Origin: Streptomyces venezuelae ATCC 10712
GTDB taxonomy: Bacteria; Actinomycetota; Actinomycetes; Streptomycetales; Streptomycetaceae
Length of the DNA: 64,000 nucleotides
Assembly: GCF_008639165.1 (NCBI RefSeq)
Contig: NZ_CP029197.1
Span: 1,922,001-1,986,000 of the forward strand
Direction of reading: 5' to 3'
Shown here: positions 9,512 to 21,680 of the stretch, piece after piece
Numbering within the stretch: position 1 is the first letter of the stretch
How the letters are laid out: every line of letters starts with the position of its first letter
Position numbers and translations under genes: made by a program
Notes under the pieces: generated by a model
Told to the model about the DNA's origin: nothing
The model's input: the letters and a program-made list of their open reading frames with translations, nothing else
Database searches by the model: none

Positions 9512-9979
9512 CTAGAGCGAGCGCCGCATGGCCCGGTGCGGCATGCCCGCGTCCGGGAACTCGGGGCCGTACGCCTCGTAGCCGAGCCGCTCGTAGAAGC
9601 CGAGCGCATGGGTCTGCGCGTGCAGGTCGACGGCGCTCAGACCGCGCTCGCGCGCCACGTCCTCGATGCCCCGCACGAGCGCGGCGCCGACCCCGAGGCC
9701 GCGCGCGGCCTCGGAGACCGCGAGCCGGCCGAGCGAGCCGACGGAGGCGTCGGCGCCGGTCTTGCCGAGCGCGTCCGCGCCGAACAGCAGTCGGCCGGTG
9801 CCCAGCGGCAGCCCGTCCTCGCGCACGGCGAGGACGTGCACGGCGGTCTCGTCGTACGCGTCGTACTCCAGCTCCTGCGGAACGCCCTGCTCCACCACGA
9901 AGACCTCACGGCGGACCGCGAAGCAGGCCTCCCGGTCCGCCGGGCCGACCGCCTCGCGGACGCGGTACGCGGCGCTCAC
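9512..9979 (-). CDS. GNAT family N-acetyltransferase
   Basis: A 155-residue single-domain GNAT acetyltransferase resembling the ElaA/YjcF group. The acetyl-CoA loop is visible as [21 protein letters not shown] (motif A, R-G-x-G-x-G/A type), followed by [19 protein letters not shown], the usual motif B end. The GTG start (9979-9977) overlaps the rluD stop by 4 bp (GTGA), so translation is coupled. Acceptor substrate unknown. Confidence 0.85.
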   Translation of the reverse strand: MSAAYRVREAVGPADREACFAVRREVFVVEQGVPQELEYDAYDETAVHVLAVREDGLPLGTGRLLFGADALGKTGADASVGSLGRLAVSEAARGLGVGAALVRGIEDVARERGLSAVDLHAQTHALGFYERLGYEAYGPEFPDAGMPHRAMRRSL

Positions 9980-10917
9980 TGGCTCTCCGCCGCGATGCGG
10001 TCCAGGGCCTTCTGCAGGTCCTCGGGGTAGGTGCTGGCGAACTCGACCCACGAACCGTCGCCGGGGTGCTCGAAGCCGAGCCGGACGGCGTGCAGCCACT
10101 GCCGGGTCAGGCCGAGGCGCTTGGCGATGGTCGGGTCGGCGCCGTAGGTGAGGTCGCCGACGCAGGGGTGGCGGTGGGCGGACATGTGCACCCGGATCTG
10201 GTGGGTGCGGCCCGTCTCCAGCTTGATGTCGAGCAGCGACGCCGAGCGGTACGCCTCGATGAGGTCGTAGTGCGTGACGGACGGCTTGCCGTCGGCGGTG
10301 ACCGCCCACTTGTAGTCGTGGTTCGGGTGCCGGCCGATGGGGGCGTCGATGGTGCCGCTCATCGGGTCCGGGTGCCCCTGCACCAGCGCGTGGTAGCGCT
10401 TGTCGACCGTGCGCTCCTTGAACTGGCGCTTGAGCGAGGTGTACGCGTACTCCGACTTGGCGACCACCATCAGACCGGAGGTGCCGACGTCGAGGCGGTG
10501 CACGATGCCCTGGCGCTCGGCGGCGCCGGAGGTGGAGATGCGGTACCCGGCGGCGGCGAGGCCGCCGATGACCGTGGTGCCGGTCCAGCCGGGGCTGGGG
10601 TGCGCGGCCACGCCGATCGGCTTCATGATCACCACGATGTCGTCGTCGTCGTGGACGATCTCCATGCCCTCGACGGGCTCGGCGACGATCTGCACCGGAG
10701 CGGCCGCGCCCGGCATCTCGACCTCGAGCCACGCGCCGCCGCTGACCCGCTCGGACTTGCCGACGACGGAGCCGTCGACCTGGACCTTCCCTGCGGCGGC
10801 CAGCTCGGCCGCCTTCGTACGGGAGAACCCGAACATACGGGCGATGGCGGCGTCGACGCGCTCGCCCTCCAGGCCATCGGGAACGGGCAGCGTGCGGATC
10901 TCGGGACTCGTACTCAC
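9976..10917 (-). CDS. rluD: RluA-family pseudouridine synthase (RluD-like)
   Basis: A 313-residue rRNA pseudouridine synthase. An S4 RNA-binding domain (about residues 17-65) is followed by the catalytic domain with [16 protein letters not shown], where D143 is the catalytic aspartate. It lies directly downstream of lspA, as in many actinobacteria, but a 12-bp hairpin separates the two, so it probably has its own promoter: CATACT lies 6 nt before the GTG start. Target position (23S rRNA helix 69 in well-studied RluD) is inferred from family only. Confidence 0.9.
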   Translation of the reverse strand: MSTSPEIRTLPVPDGLEGERVDAAIARMFGFSRTKAAELAAAGKVQVDGSVVGKSERVSGGAWLEVEMPGAAAPVQIVAEPVEGMEIVHDDDDIVVIMKPIGVAAHPSPGWTGTTVIGGLAAAGYRISTSGAAERQGIVHRLDVGTSGLMVVAKSEYAYTSLKRQFKERTVDKRYHALVQGHPDPMSGTIDAPIGRHPNHDYKWAVTADGKPSVTHYDLIEAYRSASLLDIKLETGRTHQIRVHMSAHRHPCVGDLTYGADPTIAKRLGLTRQWLHAVRLGFEHPGDGSWVEFASTYPEDLQKALDRIAAESQ

Positions 10918-10933
10918 TCGTCGAGTATGCCTT

Positions 10934-10960
10934 GTGCGGAAGACACTCTGTCTTCCGCAC
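10934..10960 (-). terminator. hairpin between lspA and rluD
   Basis: Perfect 12-bp stem (10934-10945 with 10949-10960, core GTGCGGAAGACA) and a 3-nt loop, just after the lspA stop. Confidence 0.75.
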
Positions 10961-10970
10961 GGTTCCGGAC

Positions 10971-11594
10971 TCAGTCCTTGTGGACGGTGCCGTCGGGGTC
11001 AAGGCCCCGGAACGACAGGATCACGATGAGGATGCCGCCGCAGACGATCGCCGAGTCGGCGAGGTTGAAGACGGCGAAGTGCGCGGGGGCGATGAAGTCG
11101 ACGACCGCGCCCTCGAAGACGCCGGGCGAGCGGAAGATCCGGTCCGTGAGGTTGCCCAGCGCACCGCCGAGCAGCAGCCCGAGCGCGATCGCCCAGGGCA
11201 GGCTGTACAGCTTCCGCGCCAGCCGGATGATCACGACGATCACGGCGGCGGCGATGCAGGTGAAGATGATCGTGAAGGCCTCGCCCATGCCGAACGCGGC
11301 GCCCGGGTTCCGGATGGCGTCGAAGCGCAGCAGGTCGCCGATCACCTGGATCGGCTCGTGGCCCTCCAGCTTCGCGACCACCAGCATCTTGCTGCCCAGG
11401 TCGAGCAGGTAGGCGAGGACGGCCACGACGAAGAGGGCGACGATCCTGCGCCTGCCCCGGGGCCGCTCCTCGGGAGCGGCCGTCCCGTCGGCGGGCGTGG
11501 CCGTCCCGTCGGCGGCCACCGTCTCGTCGGAGGCGGCCGGCTCCTCGGCCCCTGCTGAATCCGGCGTACCGATGATGCGCTCCGCCTCTGCCAC
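10971..11594 (-). CDS. lspA: lipoprotein signal peptidase (signal peptidase II)
   Basis: The aspartic protease that cleaves prolipoprotein signal peptides in the membrane. The 207-residue product has an extra N-terminal 48 residues, acidic and Ala/Pro-rich, with a near-repeat [14 protein letters not shown]; typical LspA has about 160 residues. The catalytic aspartates are D151 in GNLTDRI and D180 in FNLADSA, and NPGAAFGMG is conserved. Four membrane segments are visible. The GTG at 11594 follows GAGGGA at about 9 nt. The extension is probably cytoplasmic and disordered. Confidence 0.95.
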   Translation of the reverse strand: MAEAERIIGTPDSAGAEEPAASDETVAADGTATPADGTAAPEERPRGRRRIVALFVVAVLAYLLDLGSKMLVVAKLEGHEPIQVIGDLLRFDAIRNPGAAFGMGEAFTIIFTCIAAAVIVVIIRLARKLYSLPWAIALGLLLGGALGNLTDRIFRSPGVFEGAVVDFIAPAHFAVFNLADSAIVCGGILIVILSFRGLDPDGTVHKD

Positions 11595-11729
11595 GTGAGT
11601 GAGTCCCTCGACCTCGATGCCTGACCGTGCACCGAGGGTACGGCACAGGCGTACGAGACCGGCAGCCAGATCGTCTGCCGCGCCGCCCCCGGACGGTGCG
11701 GGCCCGCGCCGGTGCGGCGTCCCCGGCGG

Positions 11730-12596
11730 TCAGCCGCGCCGCTCCTGCCGCTGCTTGTCCTCGACGCAGAGGGTGGCCCGGGGGAAGGCCTGCATCCTCG
11801 CCTTGCCGATCGGCTTCCCGCACACCTCGCAGAGGCCGTACGTGCCCGCGTCGAGCCGTTCCAGGGCGTGCTCGGTCTGCTCCAGCATCTCCCGGGCGTT
11901 GGCGGCCAGGGCGAGCTCGTGCTCGCGGGTGATGTTCTTGGTGCCGGTGTCGGCCTGGTCGTCGCCCGCGCCGTCGCCCGAGTCCCGCATGAGGCCGGTG
12001 AGCTCCTCCTGGGAGTGCGCGAGCTCGCTGCGCAGCCGCAGCACCTCGGACTGGAGCACGGTGCGGGCCTCGGTGACCTCCGCCGGGGTCCAGGGGTCCT
12101 CGCCAGGGCGCACCGCGAGCTCGCCGGTGCGGGCCGGCGGTACGGCGGCCTCGTCCCCGGCGGTCGTGACGCCTCCCGCGGTCTTCTTCGCTGCCACCGT
12201 CCTGGCTCCTGTCTGCTTCTTCGCGACGGGCGCCTTCCCGGCCGCCGTCTTCTTCGCCGTCGCCTTCTTGGCGGGCGTCTTCCTGGCGGCGGCCCCGGGG
12301 GCCGCCTCCTCCTCGGCGACGGCGCCGTCGAGGGCCGTCCCGTCGACCGGTCCGCCGGCGACCGCCTTCTTCGCGGGGGCCTTCTTGGCGACGGCCTTCC
12401 CGGCCGCCGTCTTCTTGGCGGTGGTCTTCTTGGCGGCCGACTTCTTCGCGACCGTCTTCCGCGCGGGCGCTCTCCCGGCGGCCGTCGGCGGCTCCGCGAC
12501 CGTCGTCTTCTTCCCGGCCACGTCCTTGGCGCCCTCCGCCGAACCGGTGGAACCGGCGGCCGAGGGCTTCTTCGCGGCGGTCTTCTTCGCCACCAT
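11730..12596 (-). CDS. TraR/DksA-type zinc-finger protein with histone-H1-like Lys/Ala-rich N-terminus
   Basis: A 288-residue protein in two parts. The first about 160 residues are Lys/Ala/Pro-rich repeats of the AAKKTPAKKATAKK type, as in histone-H1-like nucleoid proteins. The last about 120 residues are DksA/TraR-like: a coiled coil (VTEARTVLQSEVLRLRSELA, a later acidic NITREHELALAANAREMLEQ) and a finger in YGLCEVCGKPIGKARMQAF followed by TLCVEDKQ. The finger shows C-x2-C...C-x2-D, so the fourth usual Cys is Asp; the codon was checked as GAC. DksA-like proteins bind the RNA polymerase secondary channel; the basic tail suggests added DNA binding. AAGGGG precedes the ATG. Confidence 0.88.
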   Translation of the reverse strand: MVAKKTAAKKPSAAGSTGSAEGAKDVAGKKTTVAEPPTAAGRAPARKTVAKKSAAKKTTAKKTAAGKAVAKKAPAKKAVAGGPVDGTALDGAVAEEEAAPGAAARKTPAKKATAKKTAAGKAPVAKKQTGARTVAAKKTAGGVTTAGDEAAVPPARTGELAVRPGEDPWTPAEVTEARTVLQSEVLRLRSELAHSQEELTGLMRDSGDGAGDDQADTGTKNITREHELALAANAREMLEQTEHALERLDAGTYGLCEVCGKPIGKARMQAFPRATLCVEDKQRQERRG

Positions 12597-12837
12597 GTCG
12601 CGGCCCCTTCACATTTTGTGATCTTGCTCGCGAATCGTGCTGGGACGATAAATCGGCCCAGGGCCCGCGGCAACGGGGCACGCCGCCGTACCCGCCCGCC
12701 CCCGCGCCCCTCGGGGCGGGCCTGCCTCGGTTGTGCCCCAGCTCCCCGCCGGGTAATCCGTCCCGCCCCTCCCCCACATGGCCGTACGCCAACTCCGGAC
12801 CGCCCCGTATGGCCATTCGGGTCACGGGAAAACCGGT

Positions 12838-12866
12838 CTGCCGCCCCCGGCCGGGCCCCGTACACT
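12838..12866 (+). promoter_or_regulatory. candidate ileS promoter
   Basis: TACACT at 12861-12866 is a good -10; the -35 region (about 12838-12843) is poor. A start near 12873 would place the T-box stem I close to the 5' end. The rest of 12597-12860 is GC-rich with no gene. It includes the small inverted repeat TCACA-TTT-TGTGA at 12609-12621, just upstream of the DksA-like gene. Confidence 0.45.
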
Positions 12867-12879
12867 GGCCACAGCGAAA

Positions 12880-13132
12880 GGCTTGGATGGGGACGAGTAG
12901 CGTCGTACGCAGCCATGAGCGACCCGGGGACGGTGAGAGCCCGGGGGCGAGCCCGATGTGAAGCATCACCCCGGAGCCGTCGGAAGAAAGCCGCAGGACA
13001 GCGCGGTGACTAGACCCGGCGTCGCGACCCCAATGAGGGGGCTCAGGGCGTGCGCGCCCCGGGCCAAGGAGGGTGGTACCGCGGGAGCAGCGCTCTCGTC
13101 CCTCCGACGGAACGACGACAGTCCGCCGGAGG
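12880..13132 (+). promoter_or_regulatory. T-box riboswitch (tRNA-Ile), translational type
   Basis: The T-box core AAGGAGGGTGGTACCGCG (13066-13083) is unmistakable, with UGGU at 13074-13077 able to pair with the tRNA acceptor end. Stem I can be drawn from GGGG (12889-12892) to CCCC (12969-12972), with AGTA (12896-12899) opposite GUGAAGCAUCA. The candidate specifier is AUC (Ile) at 12965-12967, followed by a purine. The antisequestrator pairs GGAGGG (13068-13073) with CCCTCC (13100-13105). The competing sequestrator pairs CCTCCG (13101-13106) with CGGAGG (13127-13132), which is the ileS Shine-Dalgarno, and CGGA (13108-13111) with TCCG (13122-13125). No terminator is seen, so control is at translation. 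Confidence 0.93.
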
Positions 13133-13138
13133 AACTCG

Positions 13139-16276
<3,138 letters not shown>

Positions 16277-16288
16277 CGAGCCCGAAGG

Positions 16289-16323
16289 AAAGGCCCGGCA
16301 CCCCTCTCGGGTGCCGGGCCTTT
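16289..16323 (+). terminator. ileS terminator
   Basis: AAAGGCCCGGCACCC (16289-16303) pairs perfectly with 16309-16323 around CTCTC and ends in TTT, 12 nt after the stop. Confidence 0.9.
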
Positions 16324-16371
16324 GCGCATCCCCGCGAAGTGGGTGGCAGCTGGCGCACGGCGGGCACGGCA

Positions 16372-16407
16372 AAGGGCCGGGCCCCGGTTTCCCGGGGCCC
16401 GGCCCTT
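16372..16407 (-). terminator. divIVA terminator
   Basis: A 16-bp perfect stem (AAGGGCCGGGCCCCGG at 16372-16387 with 16392-16407) and 4-nt loop lie downstream of divIVA, convergent with the ileS terminator. Confidence 0.85.
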
Positions 16408-16450
16408 CAGCCTGCCGACGGCTACGCGCTCAGCGCGCGAGCGCCCGCCG

Positions 16451-17545
16451 TCAGTTGTCGTCCTCGTCGATCAGGAACCCGCGCATCGGCGCCGGCGCCT
16501 GCTGCATCGGCTGCGGAGCCTGCGGCCGGACCGGAGCCATCGGCTGGGTCATCGCCGGGGACATCTGCTGCTGGCCGCCGTAGGACGGGGCGCCGCCCAT
16601 GGACGGCGCACCACCCATCGCGCCGTTGCCGCCGTAGGACGGCGCGCTCGCGCCCGCCGAGGCCATCGACGGGGCCGGCGGCAGGGAGGCCGTCGCCGGG
16701 GTGCGCGGCGGGGCCAGCGAGTCGTCGGCCTGGGTCTCCAGCTGACGCAGCTGCGACTCCAGGTACGACTTCAGCCGCGTGCGGTACTCGCGCTCGAAGC
16801 CGCGCAGGTCCTCGACCTTGCGCTCCAGCGTGGCGCGGGCGGACTCCAGGGAGCCCATCGCGACGCGGTGCTTCTCCTGCGCGTCCCGCTCAAGAGCGTC
16901 CGCCTTGGCGCGGGCGTCCCGCTCCAGGCCCTCGGCGCGGGAGCGCGCCTCGCCGACGATCTTGTTGGCCTCGGAGCGGGCCTCGGCGATCGCCTGGTCG
17001 GCGGTCTGCTGGGCCAGCGAGAGGACACGCGCGGCACTGTCGCCACCGGGGCCCTGCTGCGGCTGCTGCATCTGCGGCGGCATCTGCTGCTGCATCTGCT
17101 GCTGCTGCGGGTGCCCCATGGGGCCGCCCTGCATCGGGCCGGGACCCATCGGGCCGCCCTGCATCGGGCCGGGGCCCATGGGCCCGCCCTGCATGGGGCC
17201 GGCGGGAAGCTGCGGGGCGCCGGAGGGCAGCTGCGGCGGGCCCATCTGCGGCGGCTGCTGCTGGACCGGCGGTCCGGATATGGCGGCGGGCACGGGCGCG
17301 CCGGGACCGACGGGACGATCCTGCTGCTCCGGGGGCTTACGCATGCCCTGCTGCTGCTGGTTCTGCGCGGCGGCACGGGTCGCGGCGGCCAGCTTGGCGC
17401 GCAGGTCCTCGTTCTCGCGGAGCAGGCGGGTCAGCTCGGCCTCGACCTCGTCGAGGAAGGCATCGACCTCGTCCTCGTCATAGCCTTCTCGGAGGCGGAC
17501 GGTCGTGAACTGCTTGTTCCGCACGTCCTCGGGGGTCAGCGGCAT
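16451..17545 (-). CDS. divIVA: DivIVA/Wag31 polar growth protein
   Basis: The coiled-coil scaffold that marks hyphal tips and recruits the wall-synthesis machinery. It has 364 residues: an N-terminal DivIVA lipid-binding segment ([20 protein letters not shown], then [16 protein letters not shown]), a first coiled coil to about 75, and a long Gln/Pro/Gly/Met-rich linker (about 80-175) with three 10-residue repeats. A second long coiled coil ([34 protein letters not shown]) and a Gly/Ala/Ser-rich tail follow. The linker is the part by which Streptomyces DivIVA differs from Bacillus. The ATG at 17545 follows AGGTG. Last gene of the dcw block. Confidence 0.96.
   Translation of the reverse strand: MPLTPEDVRNKQFTTVRLREGYDEDEVDAFLDEVEAELTRLLRENEDLRAKLAAATRAAAQNQQQQGMRKPPEQQDRPVGPGAPVPAAISGPPVQQQPPQMGPPQLPSGAPQLPAGPMQGGPMGPGPMQGGPMGPGPMQGGPMGHPQQQQMQQQMPPQMQQPQQGPGGDSAARVLSLAQQTADQAIAEARSEANKIVGEARSRAEGLERDARAKADALERDAQEKHRVAMGSLESARATLERKVEDLRGFEREYRTRLKSYLESQLRQLETQADDSLAPPRTPATASLPPAPSMASAGASAPSYGGNGAMGGAPSMGGAPSYGGQQQMSPAMTQPMAPVRPQAPQPMQQAPAPMRGFLIDEDDN
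17116..17205 (-). repeat. three 30-bp tandem repeats inside divIVA
   Basis: The linker codes for [10 protein letters not shown] three times in a row (the last ending GH). At DNA level the copies differ by only a few bases, so copy number may vary between strains. Confidence 0.8.
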
Positions 17546-17600
17546 CTCTTCTTCACCTCTACGTAGTCGTCGGCAGTCGGCAAGACCGTATCGTCCACAT

Positions 17601-17891
17601 TCACCTCGCGAAGCTGCTCACGATGTTGATCAGGATGTAGACGATGATCATCAGAACGAAGAAGGACAGGTCGAGTGCCACGCCCCCGAGACGCAGCGGC
17701 GGGATGAGTCGCCGCAGAAGCTTGAGCGGTGGATCGGTGACAGTGTAGGTGGCCTCAAGGACGACCACCATCGCCTTACCGGGTTGCCATGAACGGGCGA
17801 ACTGGAAGACGTAGTCCATGACAAGTCGGACGATGAGGAGGACGAGGAAGCACATCAGCACGATGTAGACCACCTGTAGTGCGACGCCCAT
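17601..17891 (-). CDS. yggT: YggT family membrane protein
   Basis: A 96-residue integral membrane protein with two hydrophobic hairpin halves (about 5-28 and 68-92) and the family stretch [22 protein letters not shown] between them. YggT/YlmG proteins follow sepF in Gram-positive dcw clusters and are linked to division or membrane organisation; the biochemical role is unknown. AGGG lies about 9 nt before the ATG. Confidence 0.92.
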   Translation of the reverse strand: MGVALQVVYIVLMCFLVLLIVRLVMDYVFQFARSWQPGKAMVVVLEATYTVTDPPLKLLRRLIPPLRLGGVALDLSFFVLMIIVYILINIVSSFAR

Positions 17892-17971
17892 CCCGCGTTT
17901 CCCTCTCCCCTGACTTACGTGCTCTCGCTTGTCCGGCCGCTTCGCGACCGGTCCGTCCGGTTCTCGTGTTC

Positions 17972-18595
17972 TCAGCTCTGGTTGAAGAATCCGCCCTCTG
18001 CGATCCGGGCCTTGTCCTCCGCCGTGACATCGACGTTAGCAGGCGACAACAGGAACACCTTCTGCGTCACGCGCTCAATGCTGCCATGGAGCCCGAAGAC
18101 GAGTCCGGCGGCAAAGTCGACAAGTCGCTTCGCGTCCGTGTCGTCCATCTCCGTGAGATTCATGATCACCGGGGTGCCCTCACGGAAGTGTTCCCCGATG
18201 GTACGGGCCTCGTTGTAGGTCCGGGGGTGGAGTGTGGTGATGCGGTAGGGCTCCCGCTCGGACACGACCTTGGGCATGATCACCGGTGCGTTCTTCTCCA
18301 TGCTGGGACGTTCGGGTGTGATGGATGCCACGGGGGCAATTCGGGCCGGACGTCCGCTTTCGGCGAGTACCGGGACGGAATGGGCGATCGGCTCACGGGG
18401 CGCCGGGGGCTGCACCACACGTACCGGTTCCTCACGCTCCGCCTGACGCGGGGGGGCGATGTGGCGCCGGTCTCGCTCGGGCTCCGGCTCCAGCTCGGGT
18501 TCGAAGTCGTCGTCGGGGTCGAAGCCCCGGCCGTCGTACCCATCGTCCTCCACGAGGCCGAGGTAGACCGCCATCTTGCGCATCGCGCCGGCCAT
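17972..18595 (-). CDS. sepF: SepF, FtsZ-ring membrane anchor
   Basis: A 207-residue division protein that ties FtsZ to the membrane and replaces FtsA in actinobacteria. The ATG at 18595 is supported by GGAGG 9 nt upstream; an in-frame codon 25 triplets earlier has no such site. The N-terminus [18 protein letters not shown] is the amphipathic membrane helix. An acidic, Pro-rich linker covers about 20-115. The C-terminal SepF domain (about 118-205) begins [20 protein letters not shown] and includes [20 protein letters not shown]. It lies downstream of yggS with a 139-bp gap holding a small hairpin. Confidence 0.96.
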   Translation of the reverse strand: MAGAMRKMAVYLGLVEDDGYDGRGFDPDDDFEPELEPEPERDRRHIAPPRQAEREEPVRVVQPPAPREPIAHSVPVLAESGRPARIAPVASITPERPSMEKNAPVIMPKVVSEREPYRITTLHPRTYNEARTIGEHFREGTPVIMNLTEMDDTDAKRLVDFAAGLVFGLHGSIERVTQKVFLLSPANVDVTAEDKARIAEGGFFNQS

Positions 18596-18671
18596 TCTCT
18601 GAGTCCTCCGCTCTGTGGTGGATCGCCCTACTGGCCAATGTCGCAGCGTCACCAAGTGCCCGCGATCCACG

Positions 18672-18699
18672 GGTCATGCCGCCGTTCTGCGGAATGACC
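18672..18699 (-). other. small hairpin between yggS and sepF
   Basis: GGTCAT (18672-18677) pairs with ATGACC (18694-18699), with an inner CCGC/GCGG. It could be an attenuator or mRNA-processing site; the stem is short and the role unproven. Confidence 0.35.
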
Positions 18700-18734
18700 A
18701 TATTTTCTGCTGTGGTCCGACTTGCTTCGCGACG

Positions 18735-19454
18735 TTACCCGAGCTTCGGGCGGACACCGAGTACCGCCGTACCGACGCGTACGTGTGTCGCCCCGGCAGC
18801 GACGGCCTCTTCGAGGTCCGCACTCATCCCTGCTGACACCATGTTCGCAGCCGGACGGGTCGCGCGCAGGGCAGTCGACAAATCCATCAGCCGGTCGAAG
18901 GCGGCGCGTTGCCGCCCGGCGTACGGTCCGGCGAGCGGGGCGACGGTCATCAGTCCGTCGAGCCGCAGCCCGGGAGCCGCGTCGACGGCGGCCGCCAACT
19001 CCTCGATCCCGTCCGGTGCGACACCGCCGCGGTCGCCCCGCTCGCCGGACTCGGCGTCGAGCGCGACCTGCAGGAGGCAGCCGAGCTCCCGGCCCTCCTT
19101 CTCCGCCGCGGCGGAGAGCGAGGAAACGAGCTTCAAGCGGTCGACGGACTGCACCACATCGGCATAACCCACCACGGATCTGACCTTGTTGGTCTGCAAC
19201 TGACCCACGAAGTGCCAGGTCAGATCAAGGTCGGCACAGGCCGCCGCCTTGGGGGCGGCGTCCTGGTCCCGGTTCTCGGCGACGTTCCGCACGCCGAGCC
19301 CGTGGAGGATTCTCACGTCGCTCGCGGGGTAGGTCTTGGTGACCACGATGAGCGTCACCTCCTCCCGCGCGCGCCCGGCGGCGGCACAGGCCGCGGCGAT
19401 GCGCTCCTCCACCCGGGCCAGGTTCTCGGCGAGTTCCGACGTGCGGTCCGTCAT
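18735..19454 (-). CDS. yggS: YggS-type PLP homeostasis protein
   Basis: A 239-residue alanine-racemase-fold protein that binds pyridoxal phosphate and buffers its free level. The PLP lysine is K40 in LIVVTKTYPASDV. HFVGQLQTNK is the conserved phosphate-side block, and GMSADLEEAVAAGATHVRVG is near the end. The ATG at 19454 is preceded by GAGAAGAG. It lies between ylmD and sepF, 8 bp after ylmD, the standard Gram-positive order. Confidence 0.95.
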   Translation of the reverse strand: MTDRTSELAENLARVEERIAAACAAAGRAREEVTLIVVTKTYPASDVRILHGLGVRNVAENRDQDAAPKAAACADLDLTWHFVGQLQTNKVRSVVGYADVVQSVDRLKLVSSLSAAAEKEGRELGCLLQVALDAESGERGDRGGVAPDGIEELAAAVDAAPGLRLDGLMTVAPLAGPYAGRQRAAFDRLMDLSTALRATRPAANMVSAGMSADLEEAVAAGATHVRVGTAVLGVRPKLG

Positions 19455-19462
19455 GTCTCTTC

Positions 19463-20191
19463 TCAGTCCAACCAGACATATCCCGCGAGTCGCCCCGTGG
19501 TGCGATCGCGGCGGTACGAGTAGTGGTCGCGCGACTCCAGGGTGCAGACCCCGGCGTCCTCGACGTCCAGGACCCCGAGCCGCTCCAACTGCGCGCGCAC
19601 TCCGGCGGCGACGTCGACGGCCGGGGTGCCCCAGGAGGTCTCCGCGTAGGCGGCGGGTTCGACGGCCGCGACCTCGGCGCGCATCGCCTCCGGCACCTCG
19701 TAGCACCGGCCGCAGACGGCGGGTCCGGTGCGGGCGACGATCCGGGCGGGGTCGGCGCCGAGCTTCACCATCGCCCCGACCGCGGCCGGGACGACTCCGG
19801 CGACCATGCCGGGCCGTCCCGCGTGGGCGGCCGAGGCGACCCTGGCGACGGGATCGGCGAGGAGCACCGGGACGCAGTCGGCGGTGAGGACCGCGAGGGC
19901 GAGTCCGGGCCGGGAGGTGGTGAGCGCGTCCACCGACGGGATCGCGTCGCTGCCCCACGGCCCGTCGACCTCGGCGACGTCCGCGCCGTGCACCTGGTTC
20001 ATCCAGACCACCCGGGCCGGGTCGAGCCCGAGGGCCCCGGCGGCGCGCGAGCGGTTGGTCCGTACGGCTTCGGGGTCGTCCCCCACCGCGCCGCCGAGGT
20101 TGAGCTCCACGTACGGAACGGCGCTCACCCCGCCCCACCGGTCGGTGAAGGCGAAGTGCGCGCCGTTCGCGTCGAAGCGCTGTCCTATCAC
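19463..20191 (-). CDS. YfiH/YlmD family polyphenol-oxidase-fold protein
   Basis: A 242-residue DUF152 protein. The conserved metal/nucleophile residues are seen as [20 protein letters not shown] and [10 protein letters not shown] (His-Cys-His). Members of this family include PgeF, which removes misplaced amino acids from peptidoglycan precursors in E. coli, and purine nucleoside phosphorylase/laccase-like enzymes. A wall quality-control role fits the position next to ftsZ but is inference. Its GTG start overlaps the ftsZ stop by 4 bp. Confidence 0.9.
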   Translation of the reverse strand: MIGQRFDANGAHFAFTDRWGGVSAVPYVELNLGGAVGDDPEAVRTNRSRAAGALGLDPARVVWMNQVHGADVAEVDGPWGSDAIPSVDALTTSRPGLALAVLTADCVPVLLADPVARVASAAHAGRPGMVAGVVPAAVGAMVKLGADPARIVARTGPAVCGRCYEVPEAMRAEVAAVEPAAYAETSWGTPAVDVAAGVRAQLERLGVLDVEDAGVCTLESRDHYSYRRDRTTGRLAGYVWLD

Positions 20192-21402
20192 TTCAGGAAG
20201 TCCGGGACGTCCAGCTCTTCGGCCTGGCTGTCCGCGTACGGACGGGCCGGCGGGACGACCGGAGGGGCGGCCGGCAGCGGGGTCTCGTTGACCGCCGGCG
20301 CCGGCTCGGCCGGGGCCTGGGCCGGCTCGTCGCGCGGGGCGACGGTGCCGAGGCCGCCCAGCGGGCGGGAGGTCTCGACGTGGCGGGGGGCCGGGGCCGG
20401 CTCCTCGCGCTTGGCGGAGACCGAGCCGATGATGTTGTCCCGGCGGGCCGGCGGCTGGCCGCCGTCGAAGCCGGCCGCGATGACGGTGACCCGGACCTCG
20501 TCGCCGAGGGCGTCGTCGATGACGGCGCCGAAGATGATGTTGGCCTCGGGGTGGGCGGCCTCGCTGACCAGCTGCGCGGCCTCGTTGATCTCGAAGAGAC
20601 CGAGGTCGCTGCCGCCGGAGATGGAGAGCAGGACGCCACGGGCGCCGTCGATGGAGGCCTCGAGGAGCGGCGAGGAGATCGCCATCTCCGCGGCCGCCAC
20701 GGCGCGGTCGTCGCCGCGGGCGGAGCCGATGCCCATCAGGGCCGAACCGGCCTCGGACATGACCGACTTGACGTCGGCGAAGTCGAGGTTGATCAGGCCC
20801 GGGGTGGTGATGAGGTCGGTGATGCCCTGCACACCGCTCAGCAGCACCTGGTCGGCCGACTTGAAGGCGTCGAGCACGGAGACCTGGCGGTCCGAGATCG
20901 ACAGGAGCCGGTCGTTGGGGATGACGATGAGGGTGTCGACCTCTTCGCGGAGCTCGGCGATGCCGTCCTCCGCCTGGTTGGCGCGACGGCGGCCCTCGAA
21001 GGTGAACGGCCGGGTGACCACACCGATCGTCAGGGCGCCGAGCGAGCGCGCGATGTTGGCGACGACGGGGGCGCCGCCGGTGCCGGTGCCGCCGCCTTCG
21101 CCGGCGGTGACGAAGACCATGTCGGCCCCCTTGAGGACCTCCTCGATCTCCTCACGGTGGTCCTCTGCCGCCTTGCGACCGACGGCCGGGTTCGCCCCGG
21201 CCCCGAGGCCGCGGGTGAGTTCACGGCCGACGTCGAGCTTGACGTCGGCGTCGCTCATCAACAGCGCTTGCGCGTCGGTGTTGATCGCGATGAACTCGAC
21301 GCCCTTGAGACCGACCTCGATCATTCGGTTGATGGCATTGACACCACCGCCGCCGACACCGATGACCTTGATGACTGCGAGGTAGTTCTGCGGTGCTGCC
21401 AC
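20188..21402 (-). CDS. ftsZ: cell division GTPase FtsZ
   Basis: A 404-residue tubulin-like GTPase that builds the Z-ladder and vegetative cross-walls. The nucleotide-binding blocks are [15 protein letters not shown] (about 14-27) and the tubulin signature GGGTGTGG (103-110). A variable Pro/Ala-rich linker (about 320-395) separates the GTPase from the C-terminal peptide DVPDFLK, the docking site used by SepF. The GTG at 21402 gives the standard N-terminus. A 278-bp upstream region holds its own promoter elements, in keeping with separate developmental control of ftsZ in Streptomyces. Confidence 0.98.
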   Translation of the reverse strand: MAAPQNYLAVIKVIGVGGGGVNAINRMIEVGLKGVEFIAINTDAQALLMSDADVKLDVGRELTRGLGAGANPAVGRKAAEDHREEIEEVLKGADMVFVTAGEGGGTGTGGAPVVANIARSLGALTIGVVTRPFTFEGRRRANQAEDGIAELREEVDTLIVIPNDRLLSISDRQVSVLDAFKSADQVLLSGVQGITDLITTPGLINLDFADVKSVMSEAGSALMGIGSARGDDRAVAAAEMAISSPLLEASIDGARGVLLSISGGSDLGLFEINEAAQLVSEAAHPEANIIFGAVIDDALGDEVRVTVIAAGFDGGQPPARRDNIIGSVSAKREEPAPAPRHVETSRPLGGLGTVAPRDEPAQAPAEPAPAVNETPLPAAPPVVPPARPYADSQAEELDVPDFLK

Positions 21403-21499
21403 GTCGAAGGCCTCTCGCCTCGAGTTACGTGTCGTCGCCGCGCGTTGGTTCGCGCCGCTCCGACGGATGCCGATTGGGACGGTCCGAAACGCCGACCCA

Positions 21500-21524
21500 A
21501 ACCCTAACGTTGAAGTTTAGGGTT
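21500..21524. promoter_or_regulatory. inverted repeat in the ftsZ leader
   Basis: AACCCTAA (21500-21507) and TTAGGGTT (21517-21524) are exact complements around 9 nt, about 100 bp before the ftsZ start. The element is AT-rich against its surroundings, so a protein-binding site or an mRNA hairpin is plausible. Confidence 0.6.
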
Positions 21525-21560
21525 ACCAGTGTCTCTGTTCGCTGGACTCTTCCGAACAGG

Positions 21561-21590
21561 ACACTAAGTCGACAAGTGGCGCACGTTCAA
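21561..21590 (-). promoter_or_regulatory. candidate ftsZ promoter
   Basis: On the minus strand, TTGAAC (21590-21585) and TAGTGT (21566-21561) are 18 bp apart. The motif GACAC, the core recognised by the sporulation regulator WhiA, overlaps the -10 at 21560-21564 on the plus strand. Confidence 0.5.
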
Positions 21591-21680
21591 CGAACACGCC
21601 GAACCTCCCGTTTTTCTTTTCACCCTATGTGATCACCCGTAGCGCTGGCCAACCAGGGTGCTGGCCAGGGGTGATACCCG

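Noticed and set aside
12609..12621. TCACA-TTT-TGTGA as a Crp site
   Set aside because: Crp sites read TGTGA-N6-TCACA; here the half-sites are in the opposite order and only 3 bp apart.
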